Shown here piece after piece: positions 17,333 through 26,961 of a stretch of DNA of 64,000 nt. Location of the stretch: contig JBAUMC010000096.1 of NCBI GenBank assembly GCA_049578505.1, forward strand, positions 30,656-94,655. The letters run 5' to 3'. Below the pieces are notes generated by a model. That model had not been told where the DNA came from, ran no database searches, and worked only from the letters and a program-made list of their open reading frames with translations. The stretch is from JAGVPT01 sp049578505. GTDB lineage: Bacteria > Bacteroidota > Ignavibacteria > UBA10030 > UBA8401. The first letter of the stretch is position 1, and every line of letters starts with the position of its first letter. The position numbers were made by a program, and so were the translations under genes.

Positions 17333-20017
17333 ATGAGAAAATTTTTACAACTTCTTTTTCTCTTTCTGCTATTTATCTCTCACAATGCATTTGCAGGCAC
17401 TACCGGTAAACTGGCGGGCAAAGTGACAGATGCCGCTACAAAAGAGGCCTTGCCATTTTGCAATATTGTCGTTGTTGGCACGTCGCTCGGCACCGTGGCT
17501 GATCTCGACGGTAACTTCGTGATCCTGAATATCCCGCCCGGTAATTATTCTGTGCGGGCGCAGTATATTGGATATCAGCCCGTCGTTGTCGAAAATGTTT
17601 CTGTTTCCATTGACCTTACGTCGAGCCTCGATTTTTCGCTTAACCCATCCACTGTTGAACTTCAAGCCGTCGTTGTTGAAGGAAAAGTGGACGCGGTAAA
17701 GAAAGACATTACCTCTTCCCAAACTATGGTTTCGGCCGAACAGATCAGCGCACTTCCGGTTACGGAATTTGACGATGTTTTGGGGCTCCAGGCCGGCGTC
17801 ACTAAAGACGCAAGCGGAGGATTTCATATACGCGGAGGACGATCATCCGAAATTGCTTATCAGGTCAATGGAATTTCCATTACAGATCCTTACGATAACA
17901 GCCGTGGCATCGACCTCGACAACAGCAGCATACAGGAACTCCAGGTTATAAGCGGTACCTTTAATGCCGAATACGGAAATGCGATGTCGGGCATTGTCAA
18001 CACGGTGACAAAAGAAGGAGGGAGAGATTATCACGCTTCTCTTGATGTATACGGAAGTGATTACGCAAGTAATTTTACGTCATATTTCCCGAACGTCGAC
18101 CGCTATAATCCGGGTGGTAATTACCAAGGAAGCTTGAGCGGGCCGCTACCGCTTTCCAACGGTCTGATCACGTTTTTCGCCAATGGCAGGTATGTGTATG
18201 ACCCCGGTTACCTCTACGGTTATGATGATTACAATATTGACGGCTCGACTGGGAACGGACAACCAGTGGCTATGAACTGGAGTAGGAGATGGCTCGGTCA
18301 AGCGAACATCGCCTACGAATTTATTAAGAACCTAAAAATCAATACGGAGTTGTTGTATTCAAAAGATAATTATCAAGACTTTAACAGCGGCACATATGGC
18401 TGGAAACTTGAACCGGGGGGAAATCCCTTTAAGTATGCGCAAAGTTATGATGGAACTTTTACTGTGAATCATGTATTGTCTTCCGGCACTTTCTATACTT
18501 TCAGAACCAACTACTTCTATAAAACTTTCAACCAATACCTTTTCCCAAGTGCGACCGATCCGAGATATTTATCCCCGGACTCTTTGAATACAGTCTCGTA
18601 TGCTTTTCATAAAACAGGAACTGATCTCGAACGGTTTTTTAGAGAGACTCAGTCGTACACAGCGAAGCTAGATTTTTCTAGCCAGGTAAGCGAAGGTCAT
18701 TTACTGCAGTTTGGAGCTGAGGGGCAAATGCATCGGCTACAATTTGATGATTATACCTTGCAGCCCCTTACGGTGAACGGAGTCACCGTTGTGCCGTTCG
18801 TCCCATCAGTTCCGGATCCGACGTCGATCAATAGAAATCTCTATGATGCAAAACCGAATGAGTTCGCCGGTTATGTTCAGGATAAAATCGAGTACAAGGA
18901 CGTCATCATCAACATTGGGTTGCGTTTCGATTATTTTAACTCCGAAGGTCAAGTTCTCGTTGATCCGGAAGATCCAAACATCAACATTCCATTGCGACCG
19001 GGGTTGGATTCATTGACATTGGCTCAGCGAGAACCATATTTTTACAAAAATGCCACGCCGAAATCGCAATTAAGCCCACGGTTTGGCATCTCATATCCGA
19101 TCAGCGTGAACGGGGTTGTTCACTTTTCGTACGGACACTTTCTCCAAATTCCAACCTTTCAGTATTTGTACAACGGGGGAGCTTATAAAGTGCCCGAAAC
19201 TGGGAGCACTACTTCTCCATTTGGGAATCCCGATCTGCAGCCGCAACGGACGATCATGTATGAAATCGGATTTCGGCAGCAATTTATGGATGACTTTGTC
19301 GTCGATGCGACCGGTTTCTATCGAGACATCAGGGATTGGATCACTTCAGGTATTCCCATAGGAACGCTAAATGGGGTGACCTATGCGGTGTATACGAACA
19401 GAGATTATTCCAACGTGAGAGGCATAACAATTAATCTGTCCAAGAGATTTTCAAACCATTATTCAATTGATTTAAATTATACCTATCAAGTTGCGGAAGG
19501 AAGCAATTCTAATCCTGATGATGCATTTAATGCTGCACTGAATAATCAGTCGCCGGTAATATTTCTCTCCCCCTTGGATTGGGATCAACGGCATAACCTC
19601 AATCTGAACATTATGGTTGGAGACAATGGATGGAATGTAAGTCTACTGACAAAGTACGGGACCGGTTTGCCGTATACTCCTACTGTGACTCAGGCTACCG
19701 CAGACCGCGGCCTCAGTACCGGTTTTGAGCCAAACATATTGAACCTCCCTCCTCAGTTTGATAACGATCTCTACGTGAATAAGACATTTGGATTCCTTGG
19801 CTCTAATTTCACGTTGTATGTGAAAGTATTTAATTTATTCGATGCACGAAATATAGTGAATGTTTTTGGTGATACCGGAGAGCCTAACTTTACCACGTCG
19901 GTGGAAAATGTGGGTCCGGATCCGGCGCGTCCTAATACTGTGGCAGACTATATACGTTATCCCTGGTTTTATGCGGCGCCTAGGTCAGTTCAAACAGGTG
20001 TTGAACTTTCATTTTAA
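17333..20017 (+). CDS. TonB-dependent outer-membrane receptor with N-terminal carboxypeptidase-regulatory-like domain
   Basis: An 894-residue outer-membrane transporter with a signal peptide (QLLFLFLLFISHNAFAG), a CarboxypepD_reg-like beta domain at about 25-110 (GKLAGKVTDAATKEALPFCN), a plug domain at about 120-230 (VSAEQISALPVTEFDDVLGL, and HIRGGRSSEIAYQVNGISI) and a large beta-barrel. It resembles SusC-like receptors in domain order but is shorter than most, and no SusD partner follows. Instead the next three genes encode a giant secreted protein, a PorV-like protein and a carbohydrate-binding T9SS protein. GGAG stands before the ATG. Glucan or oligosaccharide uptake is inferred from context. 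Confidence 0.9.
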   Translation: MRKFLQLLFLFLLFISHNAFAGTTGKLAGKVTDAATKEALPFCNIVVVGTSLGTVADLDGNFVILNIPPGNYSVRAQYIGYQPVVVENVSVSIDLTSSLDFSLNPSTVELQAVVVEGKVDAVKKDITSSQTMVSAEQISALPVTEFDDVLGLQAGVTKDASGGFHIRGGRSSEIAYQVNGISITDPYDNSRGIDLDNSSIQELQVISGTFNAEYGNAMSGIVNTVTKEGGRDYHASLDVYGSDYASNFTSYFPNVDRYNPGGNYQGSLSGPLPLSNGLITFFANGRYVYDPGYLYGYDDYNIDGSTGNGQPVAMNWSRRWLGQANIAYEFIKNLKINTELLYSKDNYQDFNSGTYGWKLEPGGNPFKYAQSYDGTFTVNHVLSSGTFYTFRTNYFYKTFNQYLFPSATDPRYLSPDSLNTVSYAFHKTGTDLERFFRETQSYTAKLDFSSQVSEGHLLQFGAEGQMHRLQFDDYTLQPLTVNGVTVVPFVPSVPDPTSINRNLYDAKPNEFAGYVQDKIEYKDVIINIGLRFDYFNSEGQVLVDPEDPNINIPLRPGLDSLTLAQREPYFYKNATPKSQLSPRFGISYPISVNGVVHFSYGHFLQIPTFQYLYNGGAYKVPETGSTTSPFGNPDLQPQRTIMYEIGFRQQFMDDFVVDATGFYRDIRDWITSGIPIGTLNGVTYAVYTNRDYSNVRGITINLSKRFSNHYSIDLNYTYQVAEGSNSNPDDAFNAALNNQSPVIFLSPLDWDQRHNLNLNIMVGDNGWNVSLLTKYGTGLPYTPTVTQATADRGLSTGFEPNILNLPPQFDNDLYVNKTFGFLGSNFTLYVKVFNLFDARNIVNVFGDTGEPNFTTSVENVGPDPARPNTVADYIRYPWFYAAPRSVQTGVELSF

Positions 20018-20043
20018 GTTTTATGCTTCGGAGGATGAACGTA

Positions 20044-23000
20044 ATGAATAAAATCCTGAACTCTCTTCTTCAAGTTGTGATCGTGCTCTTTTTATTCCAG
20101 AGCAGGCTTTTGTCGCAATATGGGGTCCCGGTTCCTGGCCATGTTCCAAGTAAAGAGAGGGGTAATCCGGCGGTTCGCACCCATACCCAACTGGAAGGTA
20201 ACAGGGTACGAACCTCTATCTTTAATTTTACGCTTACGGGAAGAGAAAACGGAAACTTTCCAATCAGCGTGGAAACACCGTACGAATGGCCCAAAAATAC
20301 GGGAGAAGTATATCTGGCATTAAGTGGATTGATCCTCGGTGCCGAAGTAACTGACAGCAAAGGTGTTCTACAGCATGTCATAGAAGTCCCGGATTACCGT
20401 ACTTCTCCTACAGGATCCAGCTGGAATTTGGAGCCGATTCCGGGGTATGCAAACCCCAATGCAAACAGTTTAGCGAATAGCCTCGACCCTAGTACTTGGC
20501 CGGCGTTTTGGCCCGATAAAATGTCTGACCCGATGGACCCAGGCTGGAAAGGGGAGTGGAACGGATATTTCGGCAAAAATATTTTCAACGCAGATCAGGA
20601 ACTGTTTGCAAAATGTTCCGATGATCGCTACAGTCGGTACGTCGATTATTATCCGGATACAACCGACCTTACGAGAAAAGGATTGGGAATTATTATCGAT
20701 CAACGAAGTTTGGCGTGGTCGCAGATATTAATACAGGATGATATATTCCTCCTTTATACGTTGAGGAATGACGGAACGAAAGATATCCCTAAATTGGGTG
20801 TGACTATTTGGTTTGCAGACTTTGTCGGCGGAAACGGAGATTCTCAGGATGACATTGCGGACTTTGACATTCTTAACAGATTCCTTTGGTCGAAAGATTC
20901 CGACAATAGAGCTCCAACCTTCGGCAACGATCCTGTTGGTGCAGTTGCCCTTTGCTTCTTGGAAACCCCCGGCAACTCTATCGACAGAATCGACAACGAC
21001 GGTGATGGCGAGTCGGGTGGCCCTCCTGTGACCGAAGATATGTTACAAGGTGAAATACCGGGTAACGGTATTGACGACAATGGTAATGGGTTGATCGACG
21101 AGAGTGAAACCGACGTTGCTTTTGGAACGCAAGTTGGCACCACGTACGCTAATGGTATAGATGATAACAATAACGGTGAAACAGGGAGCCCTGTCATTAC
21201 CCAGGCAATGATTGATGCAGCTGCGACTGATGTTAACATCGATGGGTCCGGGAACACGCATCATTGGCACCGCTGGCCCCCGAATCCCGAGACTGATTCG
21301 ATTCAACAAGGCCAGATTTGGCTCATCGGTGTTACCCAGCAAGACCTTGGGAAAAAATATAAAGACAATATCGATAACAATGGTAATAGCCCCACCATTA
21401 GTTACAATAATTTACCGCCAGTCACGCAAGGGATGATCGATACAGCAGCGCATGATTTATGGCATCGCTACAAAGTGCCGGGTACACATGTAATTCTTTA
21501 TAGCCTTGATCAATCTTCCCTCGGCAAACCGTACTTAAATAAAGATGGTTTACGCGACGGGGGTGTCGACGAAAATATCGATGAAATGATCGACGAATCC
21601 CGCACCGACAAAGTGGATAATGACGGTGATTGGAATCCCCTTACGGACGACGTCGGAATCGACGGAGTTGCCGGCACACATGACTTTGGAGAAGGAGACG
21701 GAAAACCGACATCGGGTGTCGGCACCGGCGAGCCGGGTGAGCCACATATTGATCTTACAGACGTCAAAGAGACCGATCAAATTGGAATTACGAGCGCGTT
21801 TAGACTTCCGGCCGGTTCGACGCCTCTTAACAGCGACGCAACGATGTGGTTCGATTTTATGCAGCCCGGAACATATTTTGATCCCGCCTCAGTGGTTGCG
21901 GGCGACTATGATGTATTTGCCTCTTCATGTCTTTTCCCAATGCCGGCCGGAGACGTACAGCCCTTTTCGATGGCAATCATTTTGGCAAATGGACCTGTGA
22001 ACGATCCGGGATGGGCAGTTAGAAAAAGTCAAATACTATTAAAAAGAGGGAGAGCTCAGCAGACGTACGAAAATAATTACCGCTTCGCGATGGCGCCGCC
22101 GGCTCCTCTCGTTACAGCAGTACCGGGAAATAATAGAGTAACGCTCTATTGGGATGATGCGGCAGAAAATTTCTTCGACCAGTTCACCGCTAATATCGGA
22201 GGCGATGGTCATGCTTTTGAAGGATATCGAGTCTATCGGTCGTCCGATCCAGCATTCCAAGACGCGCTAACTATCACTGATGGCCAGGGAACGCCCCAAT
22301 TCATGTCGCCCCTTGCCGTTTATGATCTCAAAGATGGAATTATGGGTTACGACTCGGTCGGAATAAACGGAATCCATTACTTTTTAGGGAACGATTCCGG
22401 TCTTCAGCATTCTTTTGTTGATTCAACTGCTGTCAATGGTTTCACTTATTACTATGCAGTTGTATCGTACAGCAAAGGTTTCGCATCTGGCGGTATACTT
22501 CCTGCGGAGAGCCCGATTCGAGTCAATCTTAACTCAGACGGAAGCGTAACGTTGGGAAAGAACGTTGCACGGTTAGTCCCGGAAGCGACAGCGGCGGGGT
22601 ATGTCAATTCAACCCTCGGGAATATTAGTTTGGTTCAGGGTGCAACGACAAGCACGGTAAGTTATACAATAGTTGACCCGGCCTCAGTAAAGAGCGGGCA
22701 TAAATACATTTTGACTTTTCAGGACACCTTGATCGTTAACCCCGGGGTTCCGGATACCCTGACCACAAAGAATTACACGCTGTATGATTCCACCGGCGGC
22801 AGAACACTTGAATATCAAAATGCCTATTTCGACTCCATTTATGAACAACCGATTTTGGACGGCTTTAGACTCAAATTTAACAATGCGACTTCCGTTCAGT
22901 TGGATACCGCTCATTCCAGATGGAACGATCCGAACGTCCCTGCGTTTGTGTTCACGAAATTCGTTGCTCCGGGAGGACTGAGTGGAGAACTTCGCCCCGA

Positions 23001-23727
23001 TGACTACAAGGTCTTCTTTGGCAATGTTGGAGTTGATACTTCGGTTGCATTTACGTACGCAGGGGTTAGTTTCCCTCCTGAACCTGTGAATTTCAAAGTC
23101 TTAAATACTACTACCAATACGTATGTCACTTTTGGTTTCATTGATCTCCTTAAGTCGACCGCGCCAGGAAAGCTTTCAGCCAGCGGCTCCTCCAAAGATA
23201 GAATTGTTTTCCTTGAGCCGAACTCGAAAGATTCGTTAGTCACGACGTGGTGGTTCTATCTTTCTGCCGGGCCCGATACAACTCAACATCAAACAATACC
23301 GATGCCGGGAGACACTGCGTATATAAAGCTCATCAAACCGTTCTTGTCCAATGATGAGTTTAGCTTCACCTCGGCAATTCAACACGTTGACGCCGGCCTT
23401 GCCAAGGCACAGCTCAACAACATCAGGGTAGTTCCAAATCCTTACCTAGGCGCTGCTCAATGGGAAGTGAAGAATCCGTATACCACGGGCAGAGGAGCGA
23501 GGTCGCTTCATTTTACCCATCTCCCCGCTCAATGCACAATCAGGATTTTCACCGTTGACGGTGAGCTTGTCAATACAATTGTGCATAATAGTACGATCGA
23601 TGACGGAACGGAAGATTGGAACATGCTCTCGCAAGATAATTTATCTATAGCATATGGAGTCTATATTTATCACGTCGACGCCCCTGGCATCGGCAAAACG
23701 ATTGGTAAGTTCGCGGTTATAAAATAG
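20044..23727 (+). CDS. Giant secreted protein with Asp/Asn-rich repeats and T9SS-like C-terminal domain
   Basis: About 1227 residues with a signal peptide (LLQVVIVLFLFQSRLLSQ). ATG 20044 was chosen because GGAGG lies nine bases before it; two in-frame ATGs lie just upstream. A central region (bases about 20980-21650) holds Asp/Asn/Gly-rich loops such as RIDNDGDGESGG, NGIDDNGNGLIDES and NGIDDNNNGETGSP, which look like calcium-binding repeats. It is interleaved with a repeated TQxMIDxAAxD motif. A fibronectin-like segment (APPAPLVTAVPGNNRVTLYW) follows. The C-terminus (VVPNPYLGA and then GVYIYHVDAPG) is a beta-sandwich resembling T9SS tails but without the usual ending. I do not recognise the family; the position suggests a surface partner of the TonB receptor. 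Confidence 0.75.
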   Translation: MNKILNSLLQVVIVLFLFQSRLLSQYGVPVPGHVPSKERGNPAVRTHTQLEGNRVRTSIFNFTLTGRENGNFPISVETPYEWPKNTGEVYLALSGLILGAEVTDSKGVLQHVIEVPDYRTSPTGSSWNLEPIPGYANPNANSLANSLDPSTWPAFWPDKMSDPMDPGWKGEWNGYFGKNIFNADQELFAKCSDDRYSRYVDYYPDTTDLTRKGLGIIIDQRSLAWSQILIQDDIFLLYTLRNDGTKDIPKLGVTIWFADFVGGNGDSQDDIADFDILNRFLWSKDSDNRAPTFGNDPVGAVALCFLETPGNSIDRIDNDGDGESGGPPVTEDMLQGEIPGNGIDDNGNGLIDESETDVAFGTQVGTTYANGIDDNNNGETGSPVITQAMIDAAATDVNIDGSGNTHHWHRWPPNPETDSIQQGQIWLIGVTQQDLGKKYKDNIDNNGNSPTISYNNLPPVTQGMIDTAAHDLWHRYKVPGTHVILYSLDQSSLGKPYLNKDGLRDGGVDENIDEMIDESRTDKVDNDGDWNPLTDDVGIDGVAGTHDFGEGDGKPTSGVGTGEPGEPHIDLTDVKETDQIGITSAFRLPAGSTPLNSDATMWFDFMQPGTYFDPASVVAGDYDVFASSCLFPMPAGDVQPFSMAIILANGPVNDPGWAVRKSQILLKRGRAQQTYENNYRFAMAPPAPLVTAVPGNNRVTLYWDDAAENFFDQFTANIGGDGHAFEGYRVYRSSDPAFQDALTITDGQGTPQFMSPLAVYDLKDGIMGYDSVGINGIHYFLGNDSGLQHSFVDSTAVNGFTYYYAVVSYSKGFASGGILPAESPIRVNLNSDGSVTLGKNVARLVPEATAAGYVNSTLGNISLVQGATTSTVSYTIVDPASVKSGHKYILTFQDTLIVNPGVPDTLTTKNYTLYDSTGGRTLEYQNAYFDSIYEQPILDGFRLKFNNATSVQLDTAHSRWNDPNVPAFVFTKFVAPGGLSGELRPDDYKVFFGNVGVDTSVAFTYAGVSFPPEPVNFKVLNTTTNTYVTFGFIDLLKSTAPGKLSASGSSKDRIVFLEPNSKDSLVTTWWFYLSAGPDTTQHQTIPMPGDTAYIKLIKPFLSNDEFSFTSAIQHVDAGLAKAQLNNIRVVPNPYLGAAQWEVKNPYTTGRGARSLHFTHLPAQCTIRIFTVDGELVNTIVHNSTIDDGTEDWNMLSQDNLSIAYGVYIYHVDAPGIGKTIGKFAVIK

Positions 23728-23780
23728 AGACATAGTGCTCAATTGAATAAATCAGATGAAATTTATTTTGGGAGCCTAAC

Positions 23781-24806
23781 GTGCTAAAAAAATATATTTG
23801 GACGATGACGGCCGCTTTATCTCTGCTGTCTGCTGCTTTGAACGCCCAGGATATAACCAAAACCGGGACCACGGCAGCAAAGTTCTTAAGTCTGGGTATT
23901 GGTCCCAGGGCGAACGCTATGGGGGGAGCATACACCGCGGTCGCCGATGATCCAACCTCGCTCTACTGGAATCCTGCCGGGATTGCGTCTGTTGATCAGT
24001 ATGAGGCTCTGTTTACGTTCACCAATTTGTTTGCGGGGATCAATCTTGATTATTTCGGAATGGTCATACCCGCGGGCGATGCAGGGAACTTTGCATTGAA
24101 CTTTACCGCCGTCAATTATGGCTCGATAGGCGTAACGACAGAACAACAACCCGACGGCACGGGCGAAACATTCACTCCGGCCAGTTACGAATTTGGTGGG
24201 TCATATGCCAGAAATATCACCCAGGATTTTGCTGTCGGTGCTACCGCAAAATTAGTCACGGAAAATATTTATAATTCAAACGCTACGGGTTTTGCGTTCG
24301 ATATTGGCACAAAATTTACGACTCCGTTTTATGGTGTAAAGTTTGCAAGTTGCATAACGAATTTTGGAACAAAAATGCAGATGTCGGGGAGCGATCTTCT
24401 GATCCGCTACAATGTCGACCCTGCGCGAGCGGGGAGCAATAATACGACTGATGCGAACATTGCGACCGATCAATTCGACCTTCCTTTACGGCTTCAGATT
24501 GGATTGGCGAGGGATTTCATGTTTCTGGATAACCAGAGATTAACACTCGCCGTTGACGGAGTTGTACCTAACGATAACAATGAATCGGTCAACGTGGGGG
24601 GAGAGTTAGCGTTGTTTGACAATGTCGTTTTTCTCCGCGGCGGCTATAAATCATTGTTCCTGAAGAATACTCAGGAAGGATTGACCCTGGGTGTTGGTCT
24701 CAAATACCAAAGGGCCGGATATATCGATATTGGGATTGATTATTCATACCAACAGTACACTTATTTGGGGAATGTAAACAGCTTTGGCGTGATCTTGAAC
24801 TTTTAA
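23781..24806 (+). CDS. PorV/PorQ-family outer-membrane protein
   Basis: A 341-residue outer-membrane beta-barrel of the FadL-like PorV group, with a signal peptide (MTAALSLLSAALNAQ) and the family hallmark LGIGPRANAMGGAYTAVADD followed by SLYWNPAGIAS. Characterised PorV proteins shuttle T9SS cargo to the sortase or cell surface. The GTG start has GGGAGC upstream. It lies between the giant secreted protein and a bona fide T9SS cargo, so this copy may be dedicated to the products of this locus; that is inference. No other T9SS machinery genes are in the window. Confidence 0.88.
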   Translation: MLKKYIWTMTAALSLLSAALNAQDITKTGTTAAKFLSLGIGPRANAMGGAYTAVADDPTSLYWNPAGIASVDQYEALFTFTNLFAGINLDYFGMVIPAGDAGNFALNFTAVNYGSIGVTTEQQPDGTGETFTPASYEFGGSYARNITQDFAVGATAKLVTENIYNSNATGFAFDIGTKFTTPFYGVKFASCITNFGTKMQMSGSDLLIRYNVDPARAGSNNTTDANIATDQFDLPLRLQIGLARDFMFLDNQRLTLAVDGVVPNDNNESVNVGGELALFDNVVFLRGGYKSLFLKNTQEGLTLGVGLKYQRAGYIDIGIDYSYQQYTYLGNVNSFGVILNF

Positions 24807-24881
24807 CACTAAACAACTCTCTCTGTTATTTTTTTTACAGAGGGAATTTTAAACATCACATAAATAAAAGGAGTACCACAA

Positions 24882-26771
24882 ATGAAAAAAAGCCTTTTAC
24901 TACTGGCATTTTTTTCGATGGGATTGGTCGCCTACGGAGGAACGGTGAAGGTTACCTTTTCCGTAGATATGTCGATCTACCAGAAAAACGCCTATTTTAG
25001 TCCCGCCACAGATACTGTGTGGGTCGCCGGGGATTTCAATAGCTGGTCGACGACGGCTAATCGACTTACCCGGGGAACCGGTGCCGATACAGGGACTTAT
25101 TCGGTGCAGGCGAGTGCTGTTCCATCGGGCGCCATCAACTATAAATTTCTCTTTAATCACGCCGGAGTTACTACATGGGACGGCGATCCCAATAGAACGG
25201 CAGTGATTGGAGCGAATGATACAACGTTGCCCAAGGCGTTATTCAACCGTATCACCGGCAATAAGTATCATGTCTGGTTTAAGGTCGACATGACCCTTCC
25301 GTTAAAGACCGGTGCAATAGTTCCCCCCCCTGGGGATACTATAGCAGTAACAGGTGACTTTACCAATTGGGGTAGTGGCGCTGCTTTGAAGACCCCTCCG
25401 GATACAGGGACTGGATATATAATCCTTACGAAAGATACAAAAGACTCGGTCTATGCCGGTATCTGCGATAGTTTAACTTCGGGTAGAACGATTAACTTCA
25501 AGTACATCTATTTCGCAAATGGGCAACTTACTTGGGAAAGCCCTACGCTCAACACAGTAGGCGGCAATCGAACTTATTTTGTCCCCGAACAAGATTCTTC
25601 AATATTTTCGGCCTATTGGAATGATCAAAATCCTAACGTCCAGCTTGGCACAGGAAATATTAATTTTACGTGCGATATGGGCGTGATGACGGCGGTAGGA
25701 ATATTTAATCCTGCCGTAGATAGTGTTTTGATGAGTGCGGGATTTAATGGATGGACCACGAATGCAGCAAATGCTTGGATGACTCAAAATCCTATTAATG
25801 ATAGTGCCTATTTCTTTACCCAGGCCTTTTCAAATACTGCGTATGGACTTAATCCGTACAAGTATTATGTAAAAAAGCACGCTCCAACTGGCATTGATAC
25901 ATTATGGACAGACGGCTATGAAAGACCGCTCTCCTGGGAGGGTGGTAACAGGGAAACCTATTTCCATGGCGTTGCAAACCAGGATACGACGGCGTACTAC
26001 GATGACGTATTGCCAGATTGGGTAATTCCAAAAGGAACCAATCTGAAAGTTACCTTTACCGTGGATATGAACCCTGCTATGGATGCTGCAAAACAGGCAG
26101 TGCCGTTCAACCCGGCTACCGATGTTGTTTATTTTGAATCGGAACAACCGACATGGAGACGGACTCAGGGATGGTGGGAGGGAGCAAGCGACACACTGAA
26201 TTACTTCCCGCTTACCGCGCAAGGAAAAGGTATCTACAGCGGTACGATCACTATGAAGGATCCGGCCTTCAATGCATTCCAGTATATCTATGAATTCAAG
26301 AGCGGTTCTACCTGGACCTCCGAGCCGATCAGTTTTGGTGTCGAGTCCAGAGTGAGGTTCGTCGGACAAGATAAAGCGAACCATTTCCCGAAGAATCCGT
26401 GGGTTATGCCGAAGGATACATGGACGAATAACCAGATCAAAGCAGATCAGGAAACAAATCCATATATATCGCTGACGGGTGTTAGGACCATCAATCAGAC
26501 CAGCCCGGTCACGTATGCGTTGTCTCAGAACTATCCGAACCCGTTTAATCCTTCAACGAAGATTAACTTTTCGATTCAAAAAGAGGGCATGGTAACGGTG
26601 AAGATATACAACATCCTCGGACAGGAAGTTACAACCCTTGTGAATTCCGAATTGAAAGCCGGTTCTTATTCGACTGTGTTTGATGCATCACGATTAAGCA
26701 GCGGCGTTTATTTCTACACAATTCACGCGGGCGACTTTGTCCAAGCGAAGAAGATGATGCTGTTGAAGTAA
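24882..26771 (+). CDS. Secreted carbohydrate-binding protein with four repeat domains and T9SS type A tail
   Basis: A 629-residue non-enzymatic surface protein. After the signal peptide, four domains of roughly 110-140 residues each begin with a related strand: VKVTFSVDMSIYQ, YHVWFKVDMTLPL, INFTCDMGVMTAV and LKVTFTVDMNPAM. They contain starch-binding-like motifs (VWVAGDFNSWST, IAVTGDFTNWGS) typical of CBM20/48-like beta-sandwiches. The C-terminus is a clear type IX sorting domain (NYPNPFNPSTKINFSIQ to KKMMLLK). AAAGGAG precedes the ATG. By analogy with SusE/SusF it probably anchors alpha-glucan at the surface without cutting it. It is followed by a strong terminator, closing the TonB-receptor operon. 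Confidence 0.85.
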   Translation: MKKSLLLLAFFSMGLVAYGGTVKVTFSVDMSIYQKNAYFSPATDTVWVAGDFNSWSTTANRLTRGTGADTGTYSVQASAVPSGAINYKFLFNHAGVTTWDGDPNRTAVIGANDTTLPKALFNRITGNKYHVWFKVDMTLPLKTGAIVPPPGDTIAVTGDFTNWGSGAALKTPPDTGTGYIILTKDTKDSVYAGICDSLTSGRTINFKYIYFANGQLTWESPTLNTVGGNRTYFVPEQDSSIFSAYWNDQNPNVQLGTGNINFTCDMGVMTAVGIFNPAVDSVLMSAGFNGWTTNAANAWMTQNPINDSAYFFTQAFSNTAYGLNPYKYYVKKHAPTGIDTLWTDGYERPLSWEGGNRETYFHGVANQDTTAYYDDVLPDWVIPKGTNLKVTFTVDMNPAMDAAKQAVPFNPATDVVYFESEQPTWRRTQGWWEGASDTLNYFPLTAQGKGIYSGTITMKDPAFNAFQYIYEFKSGSTWTSEPISFGVESRVRFVGQDKANHFPKNPWVMPKDTWTNNQIKADQETNPYISLTGVRTINQTSPVTYALSQNYPNPFNPSTKINFSIQKEGMVTVKIYNILGQEVTTLVNSELKAGSYSTVFDASRLSSGVYFYTIHAGDFVQAKKMMLLK

Positions 26772-26840
26772 GCTGGATCAGCAATGACGGGGATGGACGT
26801 CAATACGATGATAGAGAACCTCGTCAAGTTACAATCAAAA

Positions 26841-26877
26841 AACCCAATCCCGAGAATATCGGGATTGGGTTTTGTTT
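26841..26877 (+). terminator. Intrinsic terminator after the carbohydrate-binding protein
   Basis: A 13-bp perfect stem (AACCCAATCCCGA at 26841-26853 with TCGGGATTGGGTT at 26859-26871) and a 5-base loop are followed by TTGTTT. It separates the receptor/binding-protein operon from the amylase genes. Confidence 0.9.
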
Positions 26878-26961
26878 ACTCGTGCGATTGAAAAAGATCG
26901 GCAACTGACCGCTTAATTTCTGCCATCGTTCCTCGTGGCACTTTTAGCGAAAGACCAAGCA

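Noticed and set aside
20044..23727. Giant protein as a SusD homologue
   Set aside because: It lacks a lipobox and the helical TPR-like composition of SusD; it is beta-rich with metal-type loops and a C-terminal beta-sandwich.
24821..24842. CTCTGT/ACAGAG hairpin after the PorV-like gene
   Set aside because: The stem is only six pairs and the T-run lies in the loop rather than after the stem, so it is not a credible intrinsic terminator.
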